Part shown: piece by piece, positions 9,091 to 17,942 of the stretch
Position numbering within the stretch: position 1 is the stretch's first letter
Layout: each line of letters opens with the position of its first letter
From: Palsa-506 sp963836355
GTDB lineage: Bacteria > Actinomycetota > Actinomycetes > Streptosporangiales > Streptosporangiaceae
Direction: 5' to 3'
Length of the DNA: 64,000 bases
Assembly: GCA_963836355.1 (NCBI GenBank)
Contig: CAWIJO010000014.1
Span: 124,001-188,000 of the forward strand
Made by a program: the position numbers and the translations under genes
The notes under the pieces: model-generated
Databases searched by the model: none
Told to the model about the DNA's origin: nothing
The model's input: only the letters and a program-made list of their open reading frames with translations

Positions 9091-9542
9091 CGCGGCTGGA
9101 AGCTGACAGCGCGGAAGGGCCAGTCGGCGGACAGCCAGGCGCTGACCGCCCGGTAGAGAGGTACGTCCAGGCTGGCCCGGTCGGCCCGGACCCAGGAGCT
9201 GACCTTGGCGTCGTGATCCGGCTCGCTGGCCGGGTAAATGTACACGCAGCCGATGATCTCGCCGCTGGCAGCCTCGATGACGGTGTAGGTGAACCCGGTC
9301 CGGCCGGCGAAGTCGTCAGCATGCTGCAGCAAGTCGGCGAGGTTGTCCTCGGCGGACATCGCCGGATCGGGCCAGTCCCGGCCGATGAAGCCGGGCGTGG
9401 CGCTGATCTGCCCGATGCTGGACATCCAGGCGGCATAGTCCGCGGCGTTGTGCTGCGGTCCAAGCGGCTCAAGCCGGAACGGCGGCACGATCAGCTCGGC
9501 CGGGACAACGAAATCGGCGGGGACAAACTCGGCGTCGACCAT
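9087..9542 (-). CDS. GNAT-family N-acetyltransferase-like protein
   Basis: A 151-residue protein with GNAT-like features: an N-terminal strand-helix (FRLEPLGPQHNAADYAAWM), a central strand pair (TYTVIEAASGEIIGCVYIYP) and a C-terminal helix pair. The acetyl-CoA loop (Q/RxxGxG/A) is not obvious, so the fold is likely but activity is less certain. It is convergent with the di-iron gene. Substrate not predictable. Confidence 0.7.
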   Translation of the reverse strand: MVDAEFVPADFVVPAELIVPPFRLEPLGPQHNAADYAAWMSSIGQISATPGFIGRDWPDPAMSAEDNLADLLQHADDFAGRTGFTYTVIEAASGEIIGCVYIYPASEPDHDAKVSSWVRADRASLDVPLYRAVSAWLSADWPFRAVSFQPR

Positions 9543-9760
9543 CCACCGAGGCTAGTGCAGCACCGAATCTAACTCCGGCACGCAGCCGGAAGTCACATCG
9601 GCGGGCTTCGCCGGCCGCCGACCAGCCGCTGCCCAGCCCGCTCGATGTGACGACGAGCGGGTCTGGTGCCGCTCAACTGCACATCGAGCGGGTTACCGCG
9701 AGCGGGCAGCCGCCCGGGGCGGGCGGGCTGGACCGGGGGCGGCGGGCATACGATCGCCGG
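9543..9760. promoter_or_regulatory. divergent intergenic region
   Basis: Lies between the GNAT gene and the glycosidase gene and must carry the promoters of both. No operator or hairpin could be assigned by eye. Confidence 0.35.
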
Positions 9761-11119
9761 GTGAGCGACCTCCCGATGCCGCAGTTTCCGGCCGGCTTCG
9801 CCTGGGGCGTCGCCACCGCCGCGTACCAGATCGAGGGCGCTGTCCGGGAGGACGGCCGGGGCGAATCGGTCTGGGATAGGTTCTGCCGCCAGCCCGGCGT
9901 GATCCGCGACGGTCATACCGGCGATGTCGCGACCGATCACTATCACCGCTGGCCCGAGGACGTTGAGCTGATGCGCCGGCTCGGCATCGGCTCGTACCGG
10001 TTCTCCATCGCCTGGCCGCGCGTCCAGCCGGCCGGGCATGGCCCAGCCAACGATCGCGGGCTCGACTTCTACGACCGGCTGACCGACGCGCTGCTGGCCC
10101 GCGGCATCACCCCGGTGCCTACCTTGTTTCACTGGGATCTTCCGCAGCCGCTCGAGGACCGGGGCGGCTGGCTGGCCAGGGACACCGCCTACCGCTTCGC
10201 CGACTACGCGGCGCTCGCCGCGGCTCGGCTCGCCGACCGGATGCCGCTCTGGATAACGCTGAACGAGCCGTTCGTGGTGATGGCGCTGGGCTATGCACTC
10301 GGCACCCACGCGCCGGGCAGGTCGCTGCTGCTCGGAGCGCTGCCGGCCGCGCACCATCAGCTGCTCGGCCACGGCCTGGCCTGCGCCGCGCTGCGGGCGG
10401 CCGGGGCACGGCAGGTCACCATCACCAACAACTACGCCCCGGCCTGGCCCGCCAGCGAAGGCGCCGCCGACGTGGCCGCCGCCAGCGCCTACGACGTGCT
10501 GCACAACCGGCTCTTTACCGATCCGGTGCTGCTCGGCGCCTATCCGGACCTGTCCGCCTTCGGGATCGGCAGCGCTGGACCGGACTGCGTGCGGGACGGC
10601 GACCTGGCGCTGATCTCGGCGCCCGTCGACGCGCTCGGGGTGAACTACTACGCGCCAGCACGGCTTTCGGCACCGCCGGACTCGCGTTTGCCGTTCCAGC
10701 TGGAACAGGTGACCGGCTACCCGGTGACCGCCTTCGGCTGGCCCGTCGTCCCGGCTGCCCTGACCGAGTTGCTGCTGCTGCTGCGGGAGCGGTACGGCGA
10801 CGCCCTGCCGCCGGTCTACATCACCGAGAACGGCTGCTCCTTGGCTGACGCGGTAGCAGCCGACGGAACCATCGACGACCAGCCGCGGATCAGGTTCCTT
10901 GACGGCCACCTCCGGGCGCTGTACGAGGCGATCGCCGCCGGGGTCAACGTCCGCGGCTACCTGGCCTGGTCGCTGATCGACAATTTCGAGTGGGCCGAGG
11001 GCTACCACCAGCGGTTCGGCCTCGTGCACGTCGATTTCGAGACAATGCGCCGCACGCCGAAGGCGTCGTACTACTGGTACCAGGACGTGATCGCGACCCA
11101 GCGCAGGGCTCCGGACTGA
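9761..11119 (+). CDS. beta-glucosidase, glycoside hydrolase family 1
   Basis: A 452-residue cytosolic glycosidase (family length about 450), hydrolysing beta-linked glucosides or galactosides. The N-terminal signature FAWGVATAAYQIEGA is present. The acid/base is Glu169 in TLNEPF and the nucleophile is Glu356 in YITENG. The C-terminal AWSLIDNFEW motif is also intact. No signal peptide. GTG 9761 matches the usual family N-terminus; the ATG at 9647 would add 38 atypical residues. No sugar transporter or LacI regulator lies beside it. Confidence 0.95.
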   Translation: MSDLPMPQFPAGFAWGVATAAYQIEGAVREDGRGESVWDRFCRQPGVIRDGHTGDVATDHYHRWPEDVELMRRLGIGSYRFSIAWPRVQPAGHGPANDRGLDFYDRLTDALLARGITPVPTLFHWDLPQPLEDRGGWLARDTAYRFADYAALAAARLADRMPLWITLNEPFVVMALGYALGTHAPGRSLLLGALPAAHHQLLGHGLACAALRAAGARQVTITNNYAPAWPASEGAADVAAASAYDVLHNRLFTDPVLLGAYPDLSAFGIGSAGPDCVRDGDLALISAPVDALGVNYYAPARLSAPPDSRLPFQLEQVTGYPVTAFGWPVVPAALTELLLLLRERYGDALPPVYITENGCSLADAVAADGTIDDQPRIRFLDGHLRALYEAIAAGVNVRGYLAWSLIDNFEWAEGYHQRFGLVHVDFETMRRTPKASYYWYQDVIATQRRAPD

Positions 11120-11164
11120 CATGCCAGCAGGTCAGCAGCGCGGCAACCTTGGGATACACCCAGG

Positions 11165-12592
11165 TCAGTGACGGCCGCGCAGGTCGGCGAGCACCGCCCG
11201 GGCCGCGCCCAGGCCGCACATGCCGTGCACGCCGCCACCGGGCGGGGTGGATGCCGAGCACAGGTAGACGCCGGGCAGGGCAGTCCGGTAAGGGTTCCAC
11301 CGCGAGGCGGGCCGGAAGACGGTCTGGCGCAGCGTCCCGGCCCCGCAATTGATATCTCCGCCGATGTAGTTCGGGTTGTGCCGCTCCATCTCCGCGGCCG
11401 TGCGCACGGCGCTGGCCAGGATCAGGTCGCGGAACCCTGGCGCGAACCGCTCGATCTGCGCTGCTATCCGGTCGGCCATGTCTACCGTCGAGCCGGACGG
11501 CACATGGCAGTAAGCCCAGAGCGTCTGCTTGCCCGCCGGCGCGCGGGTGGGGTCGACGACGCCCGGCTGGGCAACGAGGCAGTACGGCCGGTCCGGATGC
11601 CGCCCGGCGGTCACGTCCGCCTCGCTGCGGGCGACCTCAGCCAGAGTGCCCCCCAGGTGGACGGTGCCGGCCTCCCGGCAGGCGGGGGCAGCCCAGGGAA
11701 CCGGGCCGTCCAGCGCCCAGTCGACCTTGCACACGCCCGGCCCGTAGCTGAACCGCTGCATGGCCCGCCGGTACCGGGCCGGCAGGCGATCCCCCGCGAT
11801 CTGCAGGAACTGCCGCGGCGTGACGTCGAGCAGCACGGCCCTGGCCGGCCGCAGGTCCGTGAGCCGCCGGATCCAGCTGCCGGTCACGACCTGACCGTCC
11901 AGCGAGGACAGCTCGCCGGTGAGGGCGTCGATGAGCCGGGCGCTACCGCCCTCGACGACCGGCCAGCCGACCGAGTGCGCCAGCATGGCCAGCAGCAGCC
12001 CGAACCCGCCGGTGAGCGGCGCCGTCAGCGGCTGCATGGAGTGCGCGGCCAGGCCGGCCAGCATGGCCCTGGCTTCCTCCGTGGCGAATTGCCTGGCCAG
12101 CAGCGAAGCGGGCAGCAGGCCGCGCAGGCCGAACCGGGAAACCGCGACCGCGTGCTCGGGGACGGATCGCAGCGGGGCCAGGACGGCAGGGACGATGGCG
12201 CCGGAGTCCCGGACCAGCGGGCCCAGCAGCCGCCGGTAAGCGCCGGCGTCAGCGCCCAGGCCGCCTGCCGTCTCGTCGACCGACCCGCTGACCGCGGCGG
12301 CCCGGCCCCCGTCGAGCGGATGGGCGAAGGCGACCTTCGGGGTCAGCAGCCTGACCCCGAAGGCAGCCAGGTCGGTGCCGAGGAAGAACGGGGACGCGGC
12401 GGCCAGCGGGTGCACCGCCGAGCAGACGTCGTGCTGGAAGCCGGGCAGGGTAAGCTGCTCGGTCCGGCATCCCCCGCCGGGGGTCGCGGCGCCCTCGAAG
12501 ACGTCCACCGCGAGCCCGGCCCGGGCAAGCGTGATGCCGGCCGCCAGCCCATTCGGGCCTGCGCCGACGACGATTGCGTCCGGTACCCTCAC
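11165..12592 (-). CDS. FAD-dependent oxidoreductase, phytoene-desaturase-like
   Basis: A 475-residue flavoprotein. The dinucleotide-binding motif GAGPNGLAAG sits at residues 9-18 followed by an acidic strand end (VDVFEG), and the C-terminal FAD motif is seen near GVYLCSASTPPGGGVHGMCG. This pattern matches the NAD(P)/FAD oxidoreductases related to CrtI/CrtO and retinol saturases. No carotenoid genes are nearby, so the substrate is open. Its start overlaps the MBL hydrolase stop by four bases, making a three-gene operon with the two genes upstream. Confidence 0.88.
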   Translation of the reverse strand: MRVPDAIVVGAGPNGLAAGITLARAGLAVDVFEGAATPGGGCRTEQLTLPGFQHDVCSAVHPLAAASPFFLGTDLAAFGVRLLTPKVAFAHPLDGGRAAAVSGSVDETAGGLGADAGAYRRLLGPLVRDSGAIVPAVLAPLRSVPEHAVAVSRFGLRGLLPASLLARQFATEEARAMLAGLAAHSMQPLTAPLTGGFGLLLAMLAHSVGWPVVEGGSARLIDALTGELSSLDGQVVTGSWIRRLTDLRPARAVLLDVTPRQFLQIAGDRLPARYRRAMQRFSYGPGVCKVDWALDGPVPWAAPACREAGTVHLGGTLAEVARSEADVTAGRHPDRPYCLVAQPGVVDPTRAPAGKQTLWAYCHVPSGSTVDMADRIAAQIERFAPGFRDLILASAVRTAAEMERHNPNYIGGDINCGAGTLRQTVFRPASRWNPYRTALPGVYLCSASTPPGGGVHGMCGLGAARAVLADLRGRH

Positions 12593-13431
12593 AGATCGAG
12601 TATCCCCCGCTCGGCCGCGACGGCGACGGGCACCCGCCTGCCGGCCAGCCGCAGGCCGAGCGCGTCAAGCTCGTCGTCAGTGCGGTCTGGCAGGTGATGG
12701 AAGAGCAGGACCTGCCGGGCCCCGGCCCGCTCGGCGAGGCCCACCGCGTAGTCGGCCGCCGCGTGGCCGAACGAGGCCTGTTCGGAAAGCTCGCCGGGCA
12801 GCAGCGAGGCGTCGTGCACCAGCACGTCGGCGCCGTCTGCCAGCTGCAGCGCTGCGGCGTGATACTCGCCCCAGCCGTCCGGGCCTGGCCCCAGGCTGGT
12901 CGGGCAATGGTCGGGAATGTAGGTGATGACCGATCTGCCGTCGCCGACCCGGTAGCCGAACGTCCTGCCCCCCTTGTGCGGGACCTCCCGTGCCTCGACG
13001 GAGAACCTGGCCGCCTTCAGGCTGCCGGGGGCGGCGGTACCGAACTCCCATCCGCCGCGCAGCTCGCCAGGCCGGATCGGGAAATGCGGCGGCGACATCC
13101 CGCGGGCGAGCACCGACTCGGCTGCGGCCCCGTCTTCCTGCTCGGGCAGCAGCAAGGTGACCCGGGATCCTTCGGTGTCGCCGGCCCGGAAGAACGGCAG
13201 CCCTTGCACGTGATCCCAGTGCAGGTGGGTCAGCAGGATGGCGCCCGCGTACGGCTGGCCTGCCAGCAGCGGGGTGGCCAGGCGCAGGCCGGTCCCGGCG
13301 TCCAGGATGAGGGTCGGCACCAGATCGCCGTCGTGCACGAGGGCTACGCAGGAGGTGCGACCCCCGTAGCGGACGAACTCCGGCCCAGGCGCGGGGGTCG
13401 ACCCGCGCACGCCGCAGATGTGAACGCGCAT
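12589..13431 (-). CDS. MBL-fold metallohydrolase
   Basis: A 280-residue metallo-beta-lactamase-fold hydrolase. The dinuclear metal motif HxHxDH reads HLHWDH, with later ligands in DHCPTS, HDAS and HH. The overall shape (GVRGSTPAPG start, THLHWDH) resembles RNase Z/phosphodiesterase-like members. ATG 13431 gives the family-typical start MRVHICGVRGS, five bases below the upstream stop. It lies between a cyclic-nucleotide-binding protein and an FAD oxidoreductase, so a phosphodiesterase role is possible but unproven. Confidence 0.85.
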   Translation of the reverse strand: MRVHICGVRGSTPAPGPEFVRYGGRTSCVALVHDGDLVPTLILDAGTGLRLATPLLAGQPYAGAILLTHLHWDHVQGLPFFRAGDTEGSRVTLLLPEQEDGAAAESVLARGMSPPHFPIRPGELRGGWEFGTAAPGSLKAARFSVEAREVPHKGGRTFGYRVGDGRSVITYIPDHCPTSLGPGPDGWGEYHAAALQLADGADVLVHDASLLPGELSEQASFGHAAADYAVGLAERAGARQVLLFHHLPDRTDDELDALGLRLAGRRVPVAVAAERGILDL

Positions 13432-13435
13432 CAGC

Positions 13436-14440
13436 TCAGGCCTTGCCCGCGTCTTCATGCCGGTGCCCGCCGGCGAGTTCCTGCAGGGACGAGCGGTCCA
13501 GCCGGCTGGCGTCCACCGCCGCAAGCCTGCAGGCAGTGACGGCGACAAGCGAGGATGTCCTGGCCCCGCCTTCGAGATGGGCGCGCTCGCCGAGCAGCGC
13601 CCCCGGCCCGTACTCGGCCAGCAGCTCGCCGTCCCGCTCTACCCGGATGACGCCGTCGAGGACCAGGTAGACATCGGTGCCGCGGTCCCCCTGCCGGACC
13701 ACCGTCGCGCCAGCCGGCCGCCTTTCGATCCTGGGCTTGGCGCCGCCATGCATCAGCTGGACGGAGAGGGCTCGCTCAAGCGCGGTCTCGACCGCGGTGA
13801 CCAGCGCCGGGGAGTCCTGGTCACCCCACGGGCTATGGCGGCCGAATGACTTGCCGTACCAGTCGCGGAAATCGGTAAGGCCGGACTTGTGCGACAGGCG
13901 GCCCTGGCCGTCGTAGACCCAGTGCCGGGGGAAGGCGCTGGCCCCGGTCATCGCGTAGTCCGCGCGCCCGTCGGCGTGCAGGGTGAGCGACAGGGTCGTC
14001 CAGACCAGCGGCGCCTGCCACTGGACGTACGGCCTGCGCTGCACCCGCCTGGGCGCGGGCAGCCCAGTCCGGCCGCCGGTGGTTTGCACGAAGCGCACCG
14101 ACCCGTCGGCCCGCTCCGGCTCGCGCTGCAGGTCGGGAAGCTGAACCGCCTGGAACCGGTAACGCAGCCCGCCGAGCCGGATGGTGGTAGAGCCCATCAG
14201 GCCACCGCCGCCGTAGCCGGCGCTGGTGATCCGGCCGGACTCGTCCACGTCGATCCAGGCCCGAAGGACATTGGCGAAACGGAATCTGTCGGCCTGCTGT
14301 AGTTCCGCCAGTGCACCGAGCTCGCCGGGCGGCGGATCGTCGTAGTGCGTGAATCCGGCATCGAAGGCCAGCTTGGTTCCGCCTTCGATCGCCTCAGAGG
14401 GGATCCACGACAGTGAGGTAACGCTGCTTTCATGTCGCAT
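13436..14440 (-). CDS. protein with C-terminal cyclic-nucleotide-binding domain
   Basis: A 334-residue soluble protein. The N-terminal 220 residues are unrecognised (beta-rich, many Trp/Tyr). Residues about 230-325 form a cyclic-nucleotide-binding domain: the glycine turn VVRQGDRGTDVYLVLDG and a phosphate cassette with GERAHL and an Arg-Thr-Ser-Ser stretch, matching the usual GE...R(S/T)A pattern. No DNA-binding domain follows, so it is not a Crp-type regulator. ATG 14440 has GATGGGGG upstream. It is first of the operon with the MBL hydrolase and the FAD enzyme. Confidence 0.8.
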   Translation of the reverse strand: MRHESSVTSLSWIPSEAIEGGTKLAFDAGFTHYDDPPPGELGALAELQQADRFRFANVLRAWIDVDESGRITSAGYGGGGLMGSTTIRLGGLRYRFQAVQLPDLQREPERADGSVRFVQTTGGRTGLPAPRRVQRRPYVQWQAPLVWTTLSLTLHADGRADYAMTGASAFPRHWVYDGQGRLSHKSGLTDFRDWYGKSFGRHSPWGDQDSPALVTAVETALERALSVQLMHGGAKPRIERRPAGATVVRQGDRGTDVYLVLDGVIRVERDGELLAEYGPGALLGERAHLEGGARTSSLVAVTACRLAAVDASRLDRSSLQELAGGHRHEDAGKA

Positions 14441-14493
14441 GCCCCCATCGTCGTCGCTGCCGGGCCGGGCACGCCAGGGTGGTGGCTGGCTCT

Positions 14494-14516
14494 TCCTGGT
14501 GTGCCTACCACCAGGA
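14494..14516 (-). terminator. hairpin downstream of the cupredoxin-like gene
   Basis: TCCTGGTG and CACCAGGA form a perfect 8-bp stem with a 7-nt loop, 130 bases after the stop of the minus-strand gene ending at 14647 and before the next start. There is no T-run, so termination is plausible but not certain. Confidence 0.35.
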
Positions 14517-14646
14517 CCCAGCGGGTGGTCGCCGCCATGCCATGACCGTGGCGGGCTGCGACGCCTGTTGGCATCGGCGGCCCGCCACGGTGCTGGCAGT
14601 CGCGCGGCACTGGCCACGGACAATCCGTTCAGAAATGCTCTTTGAT

Positions 14647-15525
14647 CTACTTGACGTGAATGACGCGCTCCATGCCTAGCCTGGTGTGGTCGCGGCCGTC
14701 CTGGGTTTCCATGAAGCAGGCCAGCACGTACCAGCCGCGGTGCCGAACGACAAGCTGCTGGTAGGCGCCGTGCGAGATCGGCCCGGCGAACGTGCCGCCG
14801 CCGGTGGAGTGCCGGAAGGCCTTGCCCGGCTTGCCTTCCTTCAGCAGCCGGGCGACCTTGCGGGCATTGCGGTGGCTGCTGGCGGTGGCGAAGACGATCA
14901 TGTGCACCAGGAAGCCGTGGTTGGCGAACCGCACCAGGTCGCCTTTGTGCAGCGTGCCGGGGCCGCGGAAGCCGAACTCGATCGCGGCGATGGTCGCGGC
15001 CGGGCGCGGCAGCTTGGCCGGGTGCGCCGCCTTCGCGATGGTGAAGGGGACCAGCGGCGGCTTCCCGTTGCTGGCCACGTCGAGCGCGACATAGTGGCCG
15101 GTCTTCAGGTTGGCCTGAATCCTGCTGGTAGCGCCCCTGCTGACGTCGGTATCGGTCACGATCGAGCCGATCCCGTTCAGGTTGTTGGGGTCGGCGGCGG
15201 CCTTCGGCAGAACTTGCAGGAACTGCTGGAAGGTCACGCCGGGATCGAGCCGGACGAAAATCGGCGAGCCCTGCCGCTCGTGAGTGACGGTAGAGACGAT
15301 CCGCACGCCGCCGGACTGCAGCGTCCCGCCGACCGTGATCTTACGGCCGTTCATCGCCACCCTGATCGTCGGCAGCGCCGCCTGCGCGGCCTGGGCCGCC
15401 TGGGCCGGCTTCGCGGCGTGGGCCGGGCTGGTAGCGGCGGCTAGTGACAGGCCCGCCGGGACGGCAAGCGTGGCGCCCGCGGCGAGGACCGCGACGGCGC
15501 CGGTGAGAGAGACAATCCGCTTCAT
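14647..15525 (-). CDS. secreted protein with cupredoxin-like C-terminus
   Basis: A 292-residue exported protein. Residues 1-37 are a clear Sec signal peptide (KR, hydrophobic core, cleavage near AHA). The middle part is beta-rich. The C-terminal part has H, C and M in an order reminiscent of plastocyanin-like copper sites (HMIVFATASS earlier, then LACFMETQDGRDHTRLGM). Copper binding is an inference from this ligand order. AGGGAG precedes the ATG. It is divergent from the response regulator-cyclase gene. Confidence 0.65.
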   Translation of the reverse strand: MKRIVSLTGAVAVLAAGATLAVPAGLSLAAATSPAHAAKPAQAAQAAQAALPTIRVAMNGRKITVGGTLQSGGVRIVSTVTHERQGSPIFVRLDPGVTFQQFLQVLPKAAADPNNLNGIGSIVTDTDVSRGATSRIQANLKTGHYVALDVASNGKPPLVPFTIAKAAHPAKLPRPAATIAAIEFGFRGPGTLHKGDLVRFANHGFLVHMIVFATASSHRNARKVARLLKEGKPGKAFRHSTGGGTFAGPISHGAYQQLVVRHRGWYVLACFMETQDGRDHTRLGMERVIHVK

Positions 15526-15729
15526 TTTCGCTCCCTAGGGACAAGGCTGGATGCTGGCAGCCCGGCTGCCCCTGTTAGCCGGGAGGTCTGGCCAGCTCTA
15601 GGGCGACCGTATGGCGGGCGATCCGGGCCGGCGAGGATGCTGGCTGGCATCTCCCGGTGTGCTAGCACCACCGCGGCTGCACAAGCCTGCTCACTGGCGG
15701 ACCAGTAGTTATGCACCGAAACTGGGTGG

Positions 15730-17124
15730 ATGCAGCAGCATTCCGGCGCCCGGGGAGTCGGCCCGATCGATGTCTTCCTGGCAGATGACAACCTGATTGT
15801 GCGCGAGGGCGTGCGTGCGCTGATCGAGCGCCACCCGGATTTACGGGTGGTCGGCGTGGCCGCCGACTATGACGAGGTTGTCGCCGGGGCCGCCGCGACT
15901 GTGCCGCAGGTCCTCGTCACCGACGTCCGGATGCCGCCAGCGTTCCGCCGCGAGGGGATCGACGCGGCGAAGGAGGTGCGCAGGCGGCACCCCGGGACCG
16001 GCGTCGTGGTGCTCTCGCAATATGACGACCCGGAATACGCCATCGCGCTGCTTGCCGAGGGCTCGGCCGGCTATGGCTACCTGCTCAAGGACCGCGTTGC
16101 CGAGGGCAACCAGCTAGTCGACGCCATCCGGTCGGTCGCGTCCGGCGGCACGGCGCTCGACCCGGCGATCGTCGAGGCGCTGGTCCGGCCGGTCATCTCA
16201 CCGGGCGGCCTGCTGCCAGCCGAGGAAGCGCTGCTCGGCATGGTGGCCGAGGGCAAGCCCATCAAGGCCATCGCGGTCGCCAGGAAAGTCCCCGCCGAGG
16301 CGATCGCAGACGAGATAGAAGCGGTTTTCGTCAAGCTGGCAGGCGGCGTGTCCGCGGGCGAGCGGGGCGCGCTGAACCGGCTCCGGCTGCTCCACCAGGC
16401 CATCGTCGACCGCGAGGAACAGGGCGAGACGCTGTCCAGGCTGCTACCGGGCGGGCTGGCCGAGAAGCTCCGGCGCGAAACCCGGAAAATTGGCGAGACC
16501 GAGCGGGTCGAGGTAACGGTCCTGATGAGCGACATACGGTCCTATTCGACGATCGCGGAGCACGCCGACCCCGGCCAGCTGGCCGGGCAGCTGAACACTC
16601 ACCGGGCGGCGATGAACCAGGCCATACTCGGCGAGGAAGGAACGGTCATGCAGTTCGTCGGGGATGCGGTGATGGCGGTATTCGGCGCGCCGTTCCCGCA
16701 GCCGGACCACGCTGACCGCGCCGTCGCCGCCGCGGCGGCCATGCACTCGCTGCAGGAGGGCATCAACGCCCAGTGGGCAGCTGCTGGGATGCCCGCCTTC
16801 CGGCTGGGCGTGGGACTGTCCACCGGCCCGGCGGTAGCCGCACTGCTCGGCTCGGCCGAGCGGCTCGAGTACACGCTGGTCGGCGACACCGTCAACCTGT
16901 CCCAGCGGTTGCAGCAGCTGGCCGCGGCCGGCGAGACCGTGCTCTCCGCGGCCACCTGCAAGACACTGGCCGTGCCCGCCAGCGCGGTCGAGCTGCCCGC
17001 GCAGCTGGTCAAGGGCCGGGATACGCCGATAATCGCCTACAAGATCATGCAATCCGCCGCAGCTACCGGCCAGGCTGGCCCAGCCGGTTCCGGCGACGCA
17101 GCGACTCGGATGGGGACACGATGA
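15730..17124 (+). CDS. response regulator fused to class III adenylate/guanylate cyclase
   Basis: A 464-residue two-domain signalling protein. Residues about 12-130 are a NarL-type receiver with the acidic pair (ADDN), phospho-acceptor Asp in VTDVRMPP and the Lys in LLKD. Residues 155-205 align with the LuxR helix-turn-helix of the neighbouring regulator at 20656-21330 but are degenerate. Residues about 255-445 are a class III cyclase: metal aspartates in LMSDIRSYS and FVGDAVMAVFG, and transition-state Asn/Arg in VGDTVNLSQRL. The Lys common before the second aspartate is Gln here (TVMQFVGDA), so ATP versus GTP preference is uncertain. The stop overlaps the ABC ATPase start (ATGA). Confidence 0.9.
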   Translation: MQQHSGARGVGPIDVFLADDNLIVREGVRALIERHPDLRVVGVAADYDEVVAGAAATVPQVLVTDVRMPPAFRREGIDAAKEVRRRHPGTGVVVLSQYDDPEYAIALLAEGSAGYGYLLKDRVAEGNQLVDAIRSVASGGTALDPAIVEALVRPVISPGGLLPAEEALLGMVAEGKPIKAIAVARKVPAEAIADEIEAVFVKLAGGVSAGERGALNRLRLLHQAIVDREEQGETLSRLLPGGLAEKLRRETRKIGETERVEVTVLMSDIRSYSTIAEHADPGQLAGQLNTHRAAMNQAILGEEGTVMQFVGDAVMAVFGAPFPQPDHADRAVAAAAAMHSLQEGINAQWAAAGMPAFRLGVGLSTGPAVAALLGSAERLEYTLVGDTVNLSQRLQQLAAAGETVLSAATCKTLAVPASAVELPAQLVKGRDTPIIAYKIMQSAAATGQAGPAGSGDAATRMGTR

Positions 17125-17921
17125 GCGACAGCCAGGCCGTGCTGACGGTACAAGGCGTGCGTAAGACATTCGAGGCGGACAACGCCCCGGTCCGGGCGCT
17201 GCGCGGCGTCGACCTGACCGTGGCCGGGGGCGAGTTCGTCGCGCTGATGGGGCCGTCCGGCTGCGGCAAGTCGACCCTGCTGAACCTGGTGGCCGGGCTT
17301 GACACCGCCGACGAGGGAAAGATCATGGTGGCCGACGAGCAGGTCACCGGGCGCAGCGAGGACGACCTCGCCCGGCTGCGCCGGCGGCATATCGGCATCA
17401 TCTTCCAGTTCTTCAATCTGCTGGAGGGCATGACAGTGCTAGAGAACGTGGCCCTGCCCGCCGTCATCGCCGGACGCAAGCGCCGGATGGCCGAGACCAG
17501 GGCCCGGGATCTGCTCGACCTGCTCGGCATCAGTGATAAGGCAAGCGCGGTCCCCGGCGTGCTTTCCGGCGGCCAGCGCCAGCGGCTCGCCATCGCCCGG
17601 GCGCTGGCGAACGAGCCGACCCTGCTGCTCGCCGACGAGCCGACCGGCGCGCTCGACTCCGACGGCGGCGACGAGGTTATCGAGCTGCTGACCCGGTTGC
17701 ACGGCGGCGGCCAGACCATCGTCCTGGTCACCCACGACGCCGGCGTCGCCAGGGCCGCCGGGCGAGTAGTGCGGATGCGCGACGGCAGGATCACCGGCCC
17801 GCAGCCCGGCGACGAGCGGCCAGGTGACGGCGCGGGCACGGGCATGAGTACAAGCATCTTCCCGGGACCCGGCGATGAATTTTCCGGCGGCGGCCGGACC
17901 GCCACGATCGATGCGCACTGA
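17121..17921 (+). CDS. ABC transporter ATPase, MacB/LolD type
   Basis: A 266-residue nucleotide-binding subunit. Walker A GPSGCGKST, Q-loop IIFQFFN, signature LSGGQRQR, Walker B LLLADEPTG and switch His in VTHD are all intact. MacB-type ATPases pair with FtsX-like permeases and drive mechanotransmission or efflux; the likely partner is the permease at 22109, separated by a kinase and two regulators. A 35-residue C-terminal tail is low-complexity. ATG 17121 is coupled to the cyclase stop. Confidence 0.93.
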   Translation: MSDSQAVLTVQGVRKTFEADNAPVRALRGVDLTVAGGEFVALMGPSGCGKSTLLNLVAGLDTADEGKIMVADEQVTGRSEDDLARLRRRHIGIIFQFFNLLEGMTVLENVALPAVIAGRKRRMAETRARDLLDLLGISDKASAVPGVLSGGQRQRLAIARALANEPTLLLADEPTGALDSDGGDEVIELLTRLHGGGQTIVLVTHDAGVARAAGRVVRMRDGRITGPQPGDERPGDGAGTGMSTSIFPGPGDEFSGGGRTATIDAH

Positions 17922-17942
17922 CATGATCGTTAGCCGGGATAG

